From contig NZ_QUWV01000026.1 of assembly GCF_003403295.1 (NCBI RefSeq), forward strand, positions 1 to 47,234: DNA of 47,234 nucleotides, written 5' to 3'. The translations under genes were made by a program, and so were the position numbers. How positions within the stretch are numbered: position 1 is the first letter of the stretch; the number at the start of each line of letters is the position of its first letter. This stretch comes from Komagataeibacter melaceti (GTDB taxonomy: Bacteria > Pseudomonadota > Alphaproteobacteria > Acetobacterales > Acetobacteraceae). The notes beneath the pieces are model-generated. The model had not been told where the DNA came from, searched no databases, and saw only the letters and a program-made list of their open reading frames with translations. Below are positions 33,575 through 42,712 of the stretch, piece after piece.

Positions 33575-35913
33575 CGCCGCCCGGCCAGCACATAGGTACG
33601 GGTCAGCCCTACGCCGGGGATGAAGAAGCGCCCGCGCTCACGGAACAGGAAGTTCTGCCGCAGGGCAAGATAGACATCCTCCGTCACCTGAATGGTGCCG
33701 ACATCCGGTGCGCCCTGCGCCATCATCTCAGCCATGCCCATGGCGTCACCCCACAGGTTGAACGCCTGCGGCTCCTTGCCCAGCATGCCACCAAATACCG
33801 GCCCCACATCCATCCCGATACGGAATATGGGGTCCAGATCCTCCTTGGCCAGCATGGCCAGCATGTTCTCACGCATCATCAGCGCCGCATTGGCCATGCG
33901 GTACGAGGCCCCCTTGTCCGGCGTGTGCGAGCAGCCCGCCACGCATACGACCCGGTGCCCCAGCATACGGATGGAATACAGCCCGCACTGATGCGCGATG
34001 TCCTGCAGCAGGCCGGCCATCGTATCAATCAGCTTGATGTTGGCCGTCGGGTCGTTCTGGGCCGTCATCACCATATCGGACAGGCTTATGACCATGATGG
34101 CGACGGCGGGATAGAAACCGTTCATCTCCTTCAGGTCCGCCGGGGCCTGCTGCCCGTTCATGGCCAGCGCGCCGGGCGCCAGCAGGAAGCCCTGGCTGGG
34201 ATCGTGCGGCTCCTCATCCGCCGGGGGTTCGCTTTCCAGTTCCTCCCGTGCGGCGGCGACGGCGGTGAAATGCTGCGCGGAGAAACGGGCCGCCGCGACA
34301 CCTGCGATCATGTCCACAAAATGCGAGACCATGTCCGCCCGTGGCGCGTCTTCCAGCGTGATGACGCCCACCGGGCCGGTTGCGCCCTGAATGGGATTGC
34401 AGAACAGGGCCTTGCTGCCAAAGCTGCGCATGTACACGCGGTAGAAGGCGGCTGTCCGCTCGTCATCCGCCGCACTGGCTATGGCCAGCGCATCCCCGTG
34501 GGAGACGGCATCAAAAAAGCTCTTGAGGTCGGTGGTGGCCATTTCAAAGCCACCGGAATGTACATCCTGCTGCCGGTCATAGGAATCGATGCACATGAGG
34601 GTGTGCCCGTCATGCAGGATTCGCCATATGGCCGCGCGGCGGGCATGGGACTGGTCGGCCAGCGCCTCGGTCAGGATAAGGGCGTTATCCTCCGGGTTGA
34701 ACAGTTCGGGATACGCCGCGACGGACTGCAGGGCATGGCTTTCGTAATTGGCCACGGCATGGGACTGCTCGATCTCACGCCGCAGGCGTTCGCTCCTGCG
34801 GGCCTGCAGGAACAGCATGAACCCCAGCCCGGACGCCATGAGCACGACCAGAATGGAAAACAGCAGGTTCTGCCGCCCCGACGCCATGGCGAAACGTGAA
34901 AAATCATCTTCCGGCGCGACCAGCAGCAGAACCCAGCTATCCTTGCCCACGGGCAGGTTCGCGGTGATCGTGACGTAGTTCTTGTCATTTACCCGGACGG
35001 TCCGCGCGCCGTAGCCGTGAACGCGGTACTGGTCGAACGCCTTGGTCATGACCGGGAAGCGGGCGGGATCAATCACCATCTTCATCGGGTCGCCATTGGC
35101 CTGGACGAGCGTTTCCTCCATGCCATGCCCGGCCAAAACGTGCCCGTCATGGTCCAGCAGGATGGCGTTGCCGCTTTCCCCGATCTTGAGCGAGTTCAGG
35201 AATTTGTTCAGGTGGTCGAGCGAGATGTTGATGGCATAGACATGCGTCTTGTCATCCGCGCCCTTGTAAGGCACCGCAGATGTCAGGATCAGTTGCCGCG
35301 TTACCTCCACAACGTAGGGGTGGGTCCAGAATTCCTGCCCCGCCTTGACGGTATCGGCAAACCAGCTATGCCCGCGCGGGTCGTAATTGCCCGCCGGGGT
35401 CTGCCACTGCTTTATGACCTTGTCGTTCCCGTCGCGCAGTTCATGGGCGAAGGTAGCCTTGTCCGTTCCACGGTTCTGCAGCGTCGTGACGGAAATGCCC
35501 TGATTGTTGCCGCCGCGTTCGAGTTCGCTGAAGCTGCCGTCACCATCCGCAAGGTAGAAGGACTGGATCTGCGGCACGTTGCGCAGCATGGTGCTGCTGT
35601 AGCCATTGAATATTTTCTGCTCGACCGACGGGGCGCCATGTTCAAGCATGTCACGCGCCACGATCGCCCCGGCGGAAGCGGGCATGAGGAAGGAACTGAC
35701 TTCCTTGGCGATGTAATCCTGCTGGCTGACCAGCAGGTCATGCGTAAGGGCCAGCGCGCCCGTGCGCGCGGTCTGGTAGGAATGCCACCCCACCCCCGCG
35801 ATGATGGCAATGACCGAGACCACCCCGGCCACGGGAATGCCGATATGAAGCAGGAAGCGCCTGAACTGGTCGGAAGGGGCAATCGTGGGATCGACAATCT
35901 CGTCCGTGGACAA
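33571..35913 (-). CDS. dCache-GAF membrane protein with degenerate class III cyclase domain
   Basis: 780 aa. Two membrane helices (22-42 and 348-370) flank a periplasmic dCache-like sensor domain. A cytoplasmic GAF-like domain spans about 395-550, and a class III adenylate/guanylate cyclase homology domain fills 600-780 (VPVFGGMLG-like block, LRQNFLFRERGRFFIPGVG). Catalysis looks lost: the first metal Asp (family FADIVGF) is replaced in MVISLSDMV, the second is H653 in LGHRVV, and the transition-state Asn and Arg are G726 and M730 in WGDAMGMAEMM. I infer that the domain senses a nucleotide or acts as a dimer platform. It leads the MCE operon, coupled to the permease gene by ATGA. A distant diguanylate-type role is unlikely because no GGDEF is present. 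Confidence 0.82.
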   Translation of the reverse strand: MSTDEIVDPTIAPSDQFRRFLLHIGIPVAGVVSVIAIIAGVGWHSYQTARTGALALTHDLLVSQQDYIAKEVSSFLMPASAGAIVARDMLEHGAPSVEQKIFNGYSSTMLRNVPQIQSFYLADGDGSFSELERGGNNQGISVTTLQNRGTDKATFAHELRDGNDKVIKQWQTPAGNYDPRGHSWFADTVKAGQEFWTHPYVVEVTRQLILTSAVPYKGADDKTHVYAINISLDHLNKFLNSLKIGESGNAILLDHDGHVLAGHGMEETLVQANGDPMKMVIDPARFPVMTKAFDQYRVHGYGARTVRVNDKNYVTITANLPVGKDSWVLLLVAPEDDFSRFAMASGRQNLLFSILVVLMASGLGFMLFLQARRSERLRREIEQSHAVANYESHALQSVAAYPELFNPEDNALILTEALADQSHARRAAIWRILHDGHTLMCIDSYDRQQDVHSGGFEMATTDLKSFFDAVSHGDALAIASAADDERTAAFYRVYMRSFGSKALFCNPIQGATGPVGVITLEDAPRADMVSHFVDMIAGVAAARFSAQHFTAVAAAREELESEPPADEEPHDPSQGFLLAPGALAMNGQQAPADLKEMNGFYPAVAIMVISLSDMVMTAQNDPTANIKLIDTMAGLLQDIAHQCGLYSIRMLGHRVVCVAGCSHTPDKGASYRMANAALMMRENMLAMLAKEDLDPIFRIGMDVGPVFGGMLGKEPQAFNLWGDAMGMAEMMAQGAPDVGTIQVTEDVYLALRQNFLFRERGRFFIPGVGLTRTYVLAGRR

Positions 35914-36010
35914 TGCTCTCTTCCTGTTTCAAGACATCAGGTGCGGTGTGTTCACAAATCCTAGACCACACATCGCGCGCTGGCCAAACCCTTTATGGCC
36001 TGCGCACAGT

Positions 36011-36694
36011 TCAACCCAGCCATAGCGGATCGGACAGGCGGGCGATGAATGCCGCGTGGGCCGCCAGTTCCGCCTCTGTCGGCCGCACCCGCACGGGCAC
36101 ATGCCCCGGTTCGCGCACGTAATTGTAACCTGTCACGCCGCCGCCATCGCCCTCTTCCACCGCCAGGCCAAGCCCGCGCTGCCTGCCGCCGGTCAGTTCC
36201 AGATAGACCGCCGCCAGCAGCTTGCAGTCCAGCAGGGCGTTATGGGTGGTGCGTTCCGACAGGTCGATGGAAAAGCGCCGGCACAGTGCGTCAAGGCTGT
36301 TGGGCATGCCGGGAAAACGCTCCCGCGCCATGTCGAGCGTATCGACCATGCGGCCCATATCCAGCTCCGGCAGCTTCGCGCGCGCCAGCTCCGCGTTCAG
36401 GAAGCCGAAGTCGAACCGGGCGTTATGGGCGATCAGGGGGTCATTGCCGATGAATGTCAGGAACCCCTGCGCGATCTCGGCAAATTTGGGTTTGCCCTCC
36501 AGATCGGCGCGGGTGAAGCCATGCACGCGGGACGCTTCCTCGGGCACGTCACGTTCGGGGTCGATCAGGACATGGAAATTCCGCCCCGTGGGCAGGTCGC
36601 CCACCAGTTCCAGCGCCGCGATCTCGATCACCCGGTCGCCCTTGAGCGGATCAAGGCCGGTGGTTTCCGTATCAAACAGGATCGTGCGTTTCAT
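36011..36694 (-). CDS. dnaQ: DNA polymerase III epsilon subunit (proofreading exonuclease)
   Basis: 227 aa. Exo I is LFDTETTGLD, Exo II HNARFDFGFLN, and Exo III TTHNALLDCKLLAAVYLEL, giving the full DEDDh set. It removes mismatched 3' ends for the replicative polymerase. It overlaps the coaE stop by four bases (ATGA) and follows aroE-coaE, the usual alphaproteobacterial order. Confidence 0.95.
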   Translation of the reverse strand: MKRTILFDTETTGLDPLKGDRVIEIAALELVGDLPTGRNFHVLIDPERDVPEEASRVHGFTRADLEGKPKFAEIAQGFLTFIGNDPLIAHNARFDFGFLNAELARAKLPELDMGRMVDTLDMARERFPGMPNSLDALCRRFSIDLSERTTHNALLDCKLLAAVYLELTGGRQRGLGLAVEEGDGGGVTGYNYVREPGHVPVRVRPTEAELAAHAAFIARLSDPLWLG

Positions 36695-37320
36695 GCGTGT
36701 TTCCTTCTGGTCCGTGCCCGTGCGGGCACCGTGCCCTCATGCATGGCGCGCAGCAGGCGCCGGACCTGCCGCAGCGTATCATGGCGCGACAGCCCTGTTT
36801 GCAGGACCACATCGGCCCGGCGGCGGCGCAGGGCATCGGGCATCTGGCGCGCCAGCACCGCGTCAAGCTGGGCGGGCGTCATCTTGCCCCGGCGCAGGAC
36901 GCGGGCGCGCTGTATCCGCGCGGGCGCGCTGACAACCGCCACGGCGTCACATACCCGCTCGGCCCCGGTCTCGAACAGCAGGGGAATATCCAGCACGACC
37001 CAGCGGCACCCGTCGCGCCGCGCGCGCTGGATGAAGCGTTCGCGCGCCCTGCGCACCATAGGGTGGAGAATCCCCTCAAGCCCGCGAATGATGGCCGGGT
37101 CCGACAACGCCACGCGCCGCAGCATCCCCCGGTCCAGCACGCCCTCTCGCACCGAGCCGGGCACCAGCCTGCCAATGGCGGTCAATGCACGGCCATGCGG
37201 TTCCTGCAGGGCGCGGACCTCCGCATCCGCATCGAACACCCGCACGCCCGCGCGGCGGAACAGGGCGGCGGCCGTGGACTTGCCCATGCCGATGCCGCCC
37301 GTCAGCCCCAGCACCCGCAT
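36691..37320 (-). CDS. coaE: Dephospho-CoA kinase
   Basis: 209 aa. The P-loop is LTGGIGMGKST near the N-terminus, with DADAEV and the CoA-binding region VVLDIPLLFETGAE following. It phosphorylates dephospho-CoA to finish CoA synthesis. ATG 37320 is right before MRVLGLTGG; longer starts are not supported. It follows aroE by ten bases. Confidence 0.95.
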   Translation of the reverse strand: MRVLGLTGGIGMGKSTAAALFRRAGVRVFDADAEVRALQEPHGRALTAIGRLVPGSVREGVLDRGMLRRVALSDPAIIRGLEGILHPMVRRARERFIQRARRDGCRWVVLDIPLLFETGAERVCDAVAVVSAPARIQRARVLRRGKMTPAQLDAVLARQMPDALRRRRADVVLQTGLSRHDTLRQVRRLLRAMHEGTVPARARTRRKHA

Positions 37321-37330
37321 GGCCCGCCCT

Positions 37331-38218
37331 TCAGCCCGTGCGGCTGGCATGCAGGTCCGCATCAAGCAGGGCCTCGACATCCGGCCCGATCGGCGCTGTC
37401 ACGCCAAACCATTTACGAAATCCCAGCCCGGCCTGATGGATCAGCATGCCCAGCCCGTCCACACAGCGCAGGCCATGCGCCTGGGCCTGGACAAGCAGCG
37501 CGGTCTGACGGGGCACATACACGATGTCACACACCACCAGCGCCCTGTCAGCCTGCCCCAGATCGAGCGGGAAGGCGGCATTGCCTGCCCCCTCCATCCC
37601 GATGGAGGTGGTGTTGACCAGCAGGGTGCATTCCGCCAGCACCTCGCCCGCCCGCGCCCAGTCGATCACGGTGATTCCGGCCAGCGAGGCCGCGAGTGCT
37701 TCCGCCCGCGCACGGGTCCGGTTGGCGATGATGACCTTCACCCCCCGGTCAAGCAGGCTGGCGGCGATTGCGCGGGCGGCGCCCCCCGCCCCCAGCAGCA
37801 GCGCGCAGCCACCATGGACGGGGATTCCATGCGCCTCGACATTGGCGACGAATCCGTCCCCGTCGGTGGAATAGCCCTCAATCCTGCCGTCATCGGCAAA
37901 AACCAGCGTGTTGACCGAGCCGGAACGCTCGGCCGAACGGTCCAGCCGGTCCACGATCCCGTAGGCCGATTCCTTGTGCGGGATGGTAACGTTCACCCCC
38001 CGGAACCCGGCGGCCTGCAGGCCACGCACGGCCGTCTCGAACTGTCCCGGCCGGACAGGCAGCGGCACGTAGGCGCCGTTGACGCCACATTTTTCCAGCC
38101 AGAAATTATGCATGAGCGGCGAACGCGAATGCGCCACCGGCCAGCCGATCACCCCGGCCAGAAGTGTATGCCCGTCAATGCGCGGGGCGCGCGGCGTTGT
38201 CTTTTCCATAGGCTCCAT
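37331..38218 (-). CDS. aroE: Shikimate dehydrogenase
   Basis: 295 aa. The shikimate site is HSRSPLMHN and the catalytic lysine is in NVTIPHKESAYG. The NADP loop is LLLGAGGAARAIAASLL with NRTRARAEALA. It reduces 3-dehydroshikimate in aromatic amino acid synthesis. The start at 38218 overlaps the upstream stop (TGATG); ATG 38209 is a possible later start. Confidence 0.95.
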   Translation of the reverse strand: MEPMEKTTPRAPRIDGHTLLAGVIGWPVAHSRSPLMHNFWLEKCGVNGAYVPLPVRPGQFETAVRGLQAAGFRGVNVTIPHKESAYGIVDRLDRSAERSGSVNTLVFADDGRIEGYSTDGDGFVANVEAHGIPVHGGCALLLGAGGAARAIAASLLDRGVKVIIANRTRARAEALAASLAGITVIDWARAGEVLAECTLLVNTTSIGMEGAGNAAFPLDLGQADRALVVCDIVYVPRQTALLVQAQAHGLRCVDGLGMLIHQAGLGFRKWFGVTAPIGPDVEALLDADLHASRTG

Positions 38219-39066
38219 CAGGCTGTCTGTTTGCGTGAACCGGCACTCTGGCGGCTGAACTCGTCCCATGCCTGCGGCAGGATGCGGGCAAGGCGTTCGG
38301 CCCATTGCGCCTGCCCCTCGGCGGAGGACACCAGATCCTGGCGAATCTCGATTTCAAGATAGGGCAGGCCCCGCCCCTCGGCATGTACGGGCACGGTGTA
38401 ATCACTGGCGTCGGTCAGCGCATAGGGTTCGTTGCTGCCCACGACCAGCCCATCTTCCGCCGCCAGCAGGTCACGCACCCGCAGGCCGAAGGCGGGGTTG
38501 CGGTTATGCAGCACGCCGGTATGCCACGGACGATCCTGCCCGTTCATGCATTCGGTAAAGCTGTGCAGGGAAACCAGCACGACCGGCAGGCCAGCCTCCA
38601 GCCGGGCGGAGACCTCGCCCTCGATCCGCTGGTGATAGGGCAGGAATATCTCCTCCACCCGCTGGCCTTCCTGCGTTGCGGTAAGCTCCATGTTGCCCGG
38701 CACGTCGGTGCCATCGCTGCGCCGCACGATGGATGTCGGGTGTCCCGGCGCGCGGTTGCAGTCGATCACGAGGCGGGAATAGGCCTGCTCGATCAGGGTG
38801 CAGCCAAGCGCGCGGGCCAGCAGGCGGCCCGTCTCGGCCATGCCGAGGTCACAGGCGATATGGCGCGCCCGGTCGGCGGCGCTGACCCCCAGATCCCCCA
38901 GCGCGGCGGGAATGGCGCGGCCCGCATGATCGCTGACCAGCACGAAAGGCAGGCCGGACGGCGCGGCATCACCCGCATCGGGCGGGGGCGCGAACTGGAT
39001 GACGGGTGCGGGATCACCCTGCGTCAGCAGACGTGACGGCTCTTGCGCAAGGGCTGCGTGCTGCAT
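38218..39066 (-). CDS. N-formylglutamate amidohydrolase-family protein
   Basis: 282 aa. The family landmarks are VLVSDHAGRAIP, YSRLVIDCNRAPG, FLPYHQRIEGEV, VVLVSLHSFTE and LEIEIRQDL, with metal-binding His and Glu residues. The family hydrolyses N-formylglutamate or other N-acyl amino acids. No histidine-degradation genes are nearby, so the substrate is uncertain. The start is ATG 39066, with GAGG about ten bases upstream. Its stop overlaps the aroE start, placing it at the head of the aroE-coaE-dnaQ transcript. Confidence 0.83.
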   Translation of the reverse strand: MQHAALAQEPSRLLTQGDPAPVIQFAPPPDAGDAAPSGLPFVLVSDHAGRAIPAALGDLGVSAADRARHIACDLGMAETGRLLARALGCTLIEQAYSRLVIDCNRAPGHPTSIVRRSDGTDVPGNMELTATQEGQRVEEIFLPYHQRIEGEVSARLEAGLPVVLVSLHSFTECMNGQDRPWHTGVLHNRNPAFGLRVRDLLAAEDGLVVGSNEPYALTDASDYTVPVHAEGRGLPYLEIEIRQDLVSSAEGQAQWAERLARILPQAWDEFSRQSAGSRKQTA

Positions 39067-39183
39067 TGTGCGGGGCGTCCTCTGGCCGTGGGCGGATTGC
39101 GTGACGACCCTACAGCCCAAGCCGCATGAGTAAAAGACCCCGTGCTACAACCCACATCCCGCAGGAATGATTGTATCTGGCCG

Positions 39184-39224
39184 CCCACGTGGGTAGGGTG
39201 CGCGGCAACCACGGCATCATGCCG
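39184..39224. promoter_or_regulatory. Inverted repeats between the divergent amidohydrolase and argH genes
   Basis: Two perfect palindromes lie in the 198-base divergent gap: CCCACGTGGG at 39184-39193 and CGGCAT-C-ATGCCG at 39212-39224. They are close enough to bind one regulator, but either could be chance. No matching regulator gene is in the window. Confidence 0.3.
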
Positions 39225-39264
39225 CATGGTCCTTGAATCACACTTGGGGTAGCTGGAACACGGA

Positions 39265-40695
39265 ATGCCGGGGAACGCGAAAACGCTGACGGATCAGGAC
39301 GCGCCAAAGGCCAACGCGCAGTGGGGCGGACGCTTTGCCGGGGGACCGGCGGAGATCATGCAGGACATCAATGCCTCGATCGGGTTTGACAAGGCGCTGT
39401 GGCGGCAGGACATCGCGGGCTCCAAGGCCCATGCCGCCATGCTGGCCAGGACCGGCATCATCTCCGCCGAGGATGCGCGCGCCATTACCGAGGGACTGGA
39501 CGAAATCGGGCGCGAGATCGCGGCCGGCACGTTCGAGTTCAGCACCGCGCTGGAAGATATTCACATGAATATCGAATCCCGCCTGTCCGACCGCATTGGC
39601 GAGGCCGGCAAGCGCCTGCACACCGCGCGCTCACGCAATGATCAGGTCGCGACCGATTTCCGCCTGTGGGTGCGTGATGCGATTGACGGGCTGGACCAGC
39701 AGGCGGCCTCGCTCATGCGTGCATTGGCGCGCCGCGCGCAGGAACACGCCGCGACCCCGATGCCCGGCTTCACCCACCTGCAGACCGCCCAGCCCGTCAC
39801 CTTCGGCCACCACCTGCTGGCCTATGTGGAAATGCTGGCGCGTGATCGCGGGCGGCTGGCGGATGCGCGGCGCAGGCTCAATGAATCCCCGCTGGGTTCG
39901 GCAGCCCTTGCGGGCACGTCGTTTCCCATCGACCGGGAGATGACGGCAAAGGCCCTCGGCTTCGACCGCCCGACCGCCAATTCGCTCGATGCCGTGTCCG
40001 ACCGTGATTTCGCGCTGGAATACCTGTCCGCCCTGTCCATCATGGCGGTGCACCTGTCGCGGCTGGCGGAAGAAATCGTGATCTGGTGTTCCGCGCCCTT
40101 CTCCTTCATCCGCCTGTCAGATGCGTTCACCACCGGCTCATCCATCATGCCGCAGAAGCGCAACCCGGATGCGGCCGAACTGGTCCGCGCCAAGGGCGGG
40201 CGCATTACCGGCGCGCTGGTGGGACTGCTGACGGTGATGAAGGGCCTGCCGCTGGCCTATGCCAAGGACATGCAGGAAGACAAGGAACCCGTTTTCGCGG
40301 CGACCGACGCCGCCGCCCTGAGCCTTGCGGCCATGGACGGCATGATCCGTGACCTGAGCGTCAATGCCGAACAGATGCGCGCCTATGCCGGTTCAGGCTT
40401 CTCCACCGCGACCGACCTGGCGGACTGGCTGGTGCGCGTGCTGAAGGTGCCCTTCCGCACCGCCCACCATGTCACGGGCCGTCTGGTTGGCAAGGCGGAA
40501 GCGCGTGGCGTGGGGCTGGCCGACCTGACACTGGAGGAAATGCAGGCCGAGGAGCCGGGCATCACCAGCGACATCTTCTCGGTGCTGGATGTCGATTCCT
40601 CCATCGCCTCGCGCACCAGCCATGGCGGTACGGCAAGCGACAACGTGCGCGCGCAGTCCGCGCGCTGGCTTGATGCGCTGGGGGCGGAAAAATGA
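39265..40695 (+). CDS. argH: Argininosuccinate lyase
   Basis: 476 aa. The fumarase/aspartase signature is [19 protein letters not shown]. The N-terminus [33 protein letters not shown] and [17 protein letters not shown] are typical. It splits argininosuccinate to arginine and fumarate. It is slightly longer than the 460 aa common form. Its stop overlaps the next start (ATGA). Confidence 0.96.
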   Translation: MPGNAKTLTDQDAPKANAQWGGRFAGGPAEIMQDINASIGFDKALWRQDIAGSKAHAAMLARTGIISAEDARAITEGLDEIGREIAAGTFEFSTALEDIHMNIESRLSDRIGEAGKRLHTARSRNDQVATDFRLWVRDAIDGLDQQAASLMRALARRAQEHAATPMPGFTHLQTAQPVTFGHHLLAYVEMLARDRGRLADARRRLNESPLGSAALAGTSFPIDREMTAKALGFDRPTANSLDAVSDRDFALEYLSALSIMAVHLSRLAEEIVIWCSAPFSFIRLSDAFTTGSSIMPQKRNPDAAELVRAKGGRITGALVGLLTVMKGLPLAYAKDMQEDKEPVFAATDAAALSLAAMDGMIRDLSVNAEQMRAYAGSGFSTATDLADWLVRVLKVPFRTAHHVTGRLVGKAEARGVGLADLTLEEMQAEEPGITSDIFSVLDVDSSIASRTSHGGTASDNVRAQSARWLDALGAEK

Positions 40696-40859
40696 GCCGC
40701 CTCCTGACCCGGCACAGGCGCATAGCCACATTCATACTGCTGACCGGCCTGCTGGCGGTCATGGCCACGACGCTTGATGCATGTGGCCGCATTGGCACGC
40801 CCCGCCCGCCGGAACATTCGACCGCCTATTACCGCAGCTACCCCAGCACGGACAGGTAA
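40692..40859 (+). CDS. Small LptM-like lipoprotein
   Basis: 55 aa, found by reading the argH-cdd gap. Basic residues (TRHRR) and a hydrophobic helix ([17 protein letters not shown]) lead to the lipobox LDAC, then [11 protein letters not shown], the short CGxxGxxxxP pattern of the YifL/LptM lipoprotein family (PF13627). LptM in E. coli helps assemble the LptD-LptE translocon. The ATGA overlap with argH argues strongly that it is expressed. It ends four bases before the convergent cdd gene. Confidence 0.78.
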   Translation: MSRLLTRHRRIATFILLTGLLAVMATTLDACGRIGTPRPPEHSTAYYRSYPSTDR

Positions 40860-40863
40860 GCGC

Positions 40864-41262
40864 TCAGGACAGGTTGCCCGGCCCGAAACTGTCGGGCAGC
40901 AGGTCCGCCAGCGTCCGTTCAACCATGGTCTCTCCCTGTGGCGAGACCATGGTGACCCGCGTGTCGGCCACCCCGAATTCCCTTATTTTCTGCCTGCATC
41001 CGCCACATGGGGTGCACGGCGCATCGCCCCCGCCGCACACGACCACACGGCGGATACGCCGCCCGCCCGCCAGCGCCATGGCCGCGATGGCCCCGGCCTC
41101 GGCACAGGTTCCCTCCGGATAGGCGGCGTTTTCAACATTGCATCCGGCAAAAATCAGCCCATCTACGGTTTCGACAGCGGCGCCGACCTGAAAACGCGAA
41201 TACGGGGCATAGGCCCGCAGCCGTGCATCAACCGCCGCGCGCACCAGAGGGTCATTTTTCAT
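40864..41262 (-). CDS. cdd: Cytidine deaminase
   Basis: 132 aa. The zinc and catalytic motifs are GCNVENAAYPEGTCAEAGAI (C-A-E) and PCTPCGGCRQ. It deaminates cytidine or deoxycytidine in pyrimidine salvage. The ATG at 41262 begins MKNDPLVRAAV; longer frames are antisense to lysA. It is convergent with the small lipoprotein gene and divergent from lysA. Confidence 0.93.
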   Translation of the reverse strand: MKNDPLVRAAVDARLRAYAPYSRFQVGAAVETVDGLIFAGCNVENAAYPEGTCAEAGAIAAMALAGGRRIRRVVVCGGGDAPCTPCGGCRQKIREFGVADTRVTMVSPQGETMVERTLADLLPDSFGPGNLS

Positions 41263-41329
41263 GACTGATGTTTGCTTCCCCGCCTTTCGTGCGTCAAGCA
41301 CCTTGGAAGGGACGGTGCAAGGCGGTATC

Positions 41330-42712
41330 GTGCAGCCCATCATGGCTGATGCTCCCCTTACCTGTCCCGGACAGGACCCTTCCGTTGCCGAACTTCTGGC
41401 CGTCCGTCCGGCGCTGTCCATGCATGCCGTGGACGGGCTGGTGCTGGAGGACGTACCCCTTAACGCCATTGCCGACGCGCTTGGCACACCCACATGGGTC
41501 ATGAGCGCGGGCACGCTGCGCGCGCGCTACCGGCGGCTGGCTGCGGCCCTTGAGGCCACGGGCCGCCCGGTTTCGATCCACTTCGCGGTCAAGGCCAATG
41601 ACCACCTGGCCGTGCTGCGCGTACTGGCGGCCGAAGGCGCTGGCGCGGACGTGGTCAGCGGCGGTGAACTGCGCCGGGCCATGATGGCGGGCATCCCGGC
41701 GGGGCGGATCGTCTTTTCCGGCGTAGGCAAGACACCCGATGAGATGCGGCTGGCCCTGCGCGCGGGCATCGGCCAGATCAATGTTGAAAGCGCGGAGGAA
41801 CTCGAACTCCTCTCCGCCGTCGCCCGGGCCGAAGGGATCGACGCTCCCATCGCCCTGCGCATCAACCCCGATGTGGACGCAGGCACCCACGCCAAGATCA
41901 CCACCGGCCTCGCCACCAACAAATTCGGCATCCCCTATGACCGCGCGGCCGATCTCTATGCCCACGCGGCAGGCCTGCCCGGCATCCGGCCCGTCGGGCT
42001 GGCCATGCATATCGGCAGCCAGATCACCCGCATGCAGCCCTACCGCACCGCCTATGCGAAGCTTGCGGATCTGGTGCGGACCATCCGTTCGCGCGGGCTG
42101 GCGGTGGACGTGCTGGACTGTGGCGGCGGGCTTGGCATTTCCTACCGCGATGAAACCGAAGGCGCGCCCGAAGCCCTTGCCGCCGCGATCCATGCCGAAC
42201 TGGGCAGTCTGGGCACGCGCCTTGCCATCGAGCCGGGCCGCTGGCTGGCTGGCCCTGCTGGCGTGCTGCTGAGCACGGTCATCCTGCGCAAGCGTGGCTA
42301 TGACGGCATGCCGCCCTTCCTTGTGCTGGATGCGGCGATGAACGACCTCATGCGGCCCAGCCTGTATGATGCGTGGCATGGCATCGTGCCCCTTTCCGCC
42401 GCCGGGGCCGTCGCCCCGACCGAGCAGGTGCATGTGGTGGGCCCGGTATGCGAAAGTGGCGATACATTCGGCCATGACCGCACCCTGCCGCACATGGAGG
42501 CGGGATCACGCCTCGCGCTGCTGGATTGCGGGGCCTATGGCATGGTCATGAGTTCCACCTACAACGCCCGCCCGCTGGCAGCACAGGTGATGGTGGATGG
42601 CAGCCGCTGGGCCGTCATCCGCGAACGGCAGGAGATCGAGGACCTGTGGGCCGCTGACCGTATTCCCGAATGGGCCGGGGCATCCCTCGCCACTGCTGGC
42701 GGAGGCCTATGA
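41330..42712 (+). CDS. lysA: Diaminopimelate decarboxylase
   Basis: 460 aa from GTG 41330. The PLP lysine is in HFAVKANDHLAVLR. Later motifs include ADVVSGGELRRAMM, HIGSQI, CGGGLGISY, IEPGRWLAG and GPVCESGDTFG. It makes lysine from meso-diaminopimelate. The start is uncertain: GTG 41330 has AAGG about seven bases upstream, ATG 41342 a weak site, and an ATG at 41261 would collide with cdd. All leave an N-terminal tail of 25-50 residues before the family domain. The stop overlaps the next start (ATGA). Confidence 0.93.
   Translation: MQPIMADAPLTCPGQDPSVAELLAVRPALSMHAVDGLVLEDVPLNAIADALGTPTWVMSAGTLRARYRRLAAALEATGRPVSIHFAVKANDHLAVLRVLAAEGAGADVVSGGELRRAMMAGIPAGRIVFSGVGKTPDEMRLALRAGIGQINVESAEELELLSAVARAEGIDAPIALRINPDVDAGTHAKITTGLATNKFGIPYDRAADLYAHAAGLPGIRPVGLAMHIGSQITRMQPYRTAYAKLADLVRTIRSRGLAVDVLDCGGGLGISYRDETEGAPEALAAAIHAELGSLGTRLAIEPGRWLAGPAGVLLSTVILRKRGYDGMPPFLVLDAAMNDLMRPSLYDAWHGIVPLSAAGAVAPTEQVHVVGPVCESGDTFGHDRTLPHMEAGSRLALLDCGAYGMVMSSTYNARPLAAQVMVDGSRWAVIRERQEIEDLWAADRIPEWAGASLATAGGGL

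Noticed and set aside
36056-38362. 768-codon open frame on the plus strand across dnaQ, coaE and aroE
   Set aside because: The three opposite-strand genes have full catalytic motifs and coupled starts. The long frame is a by-product of high GC and has shadow-like composition.
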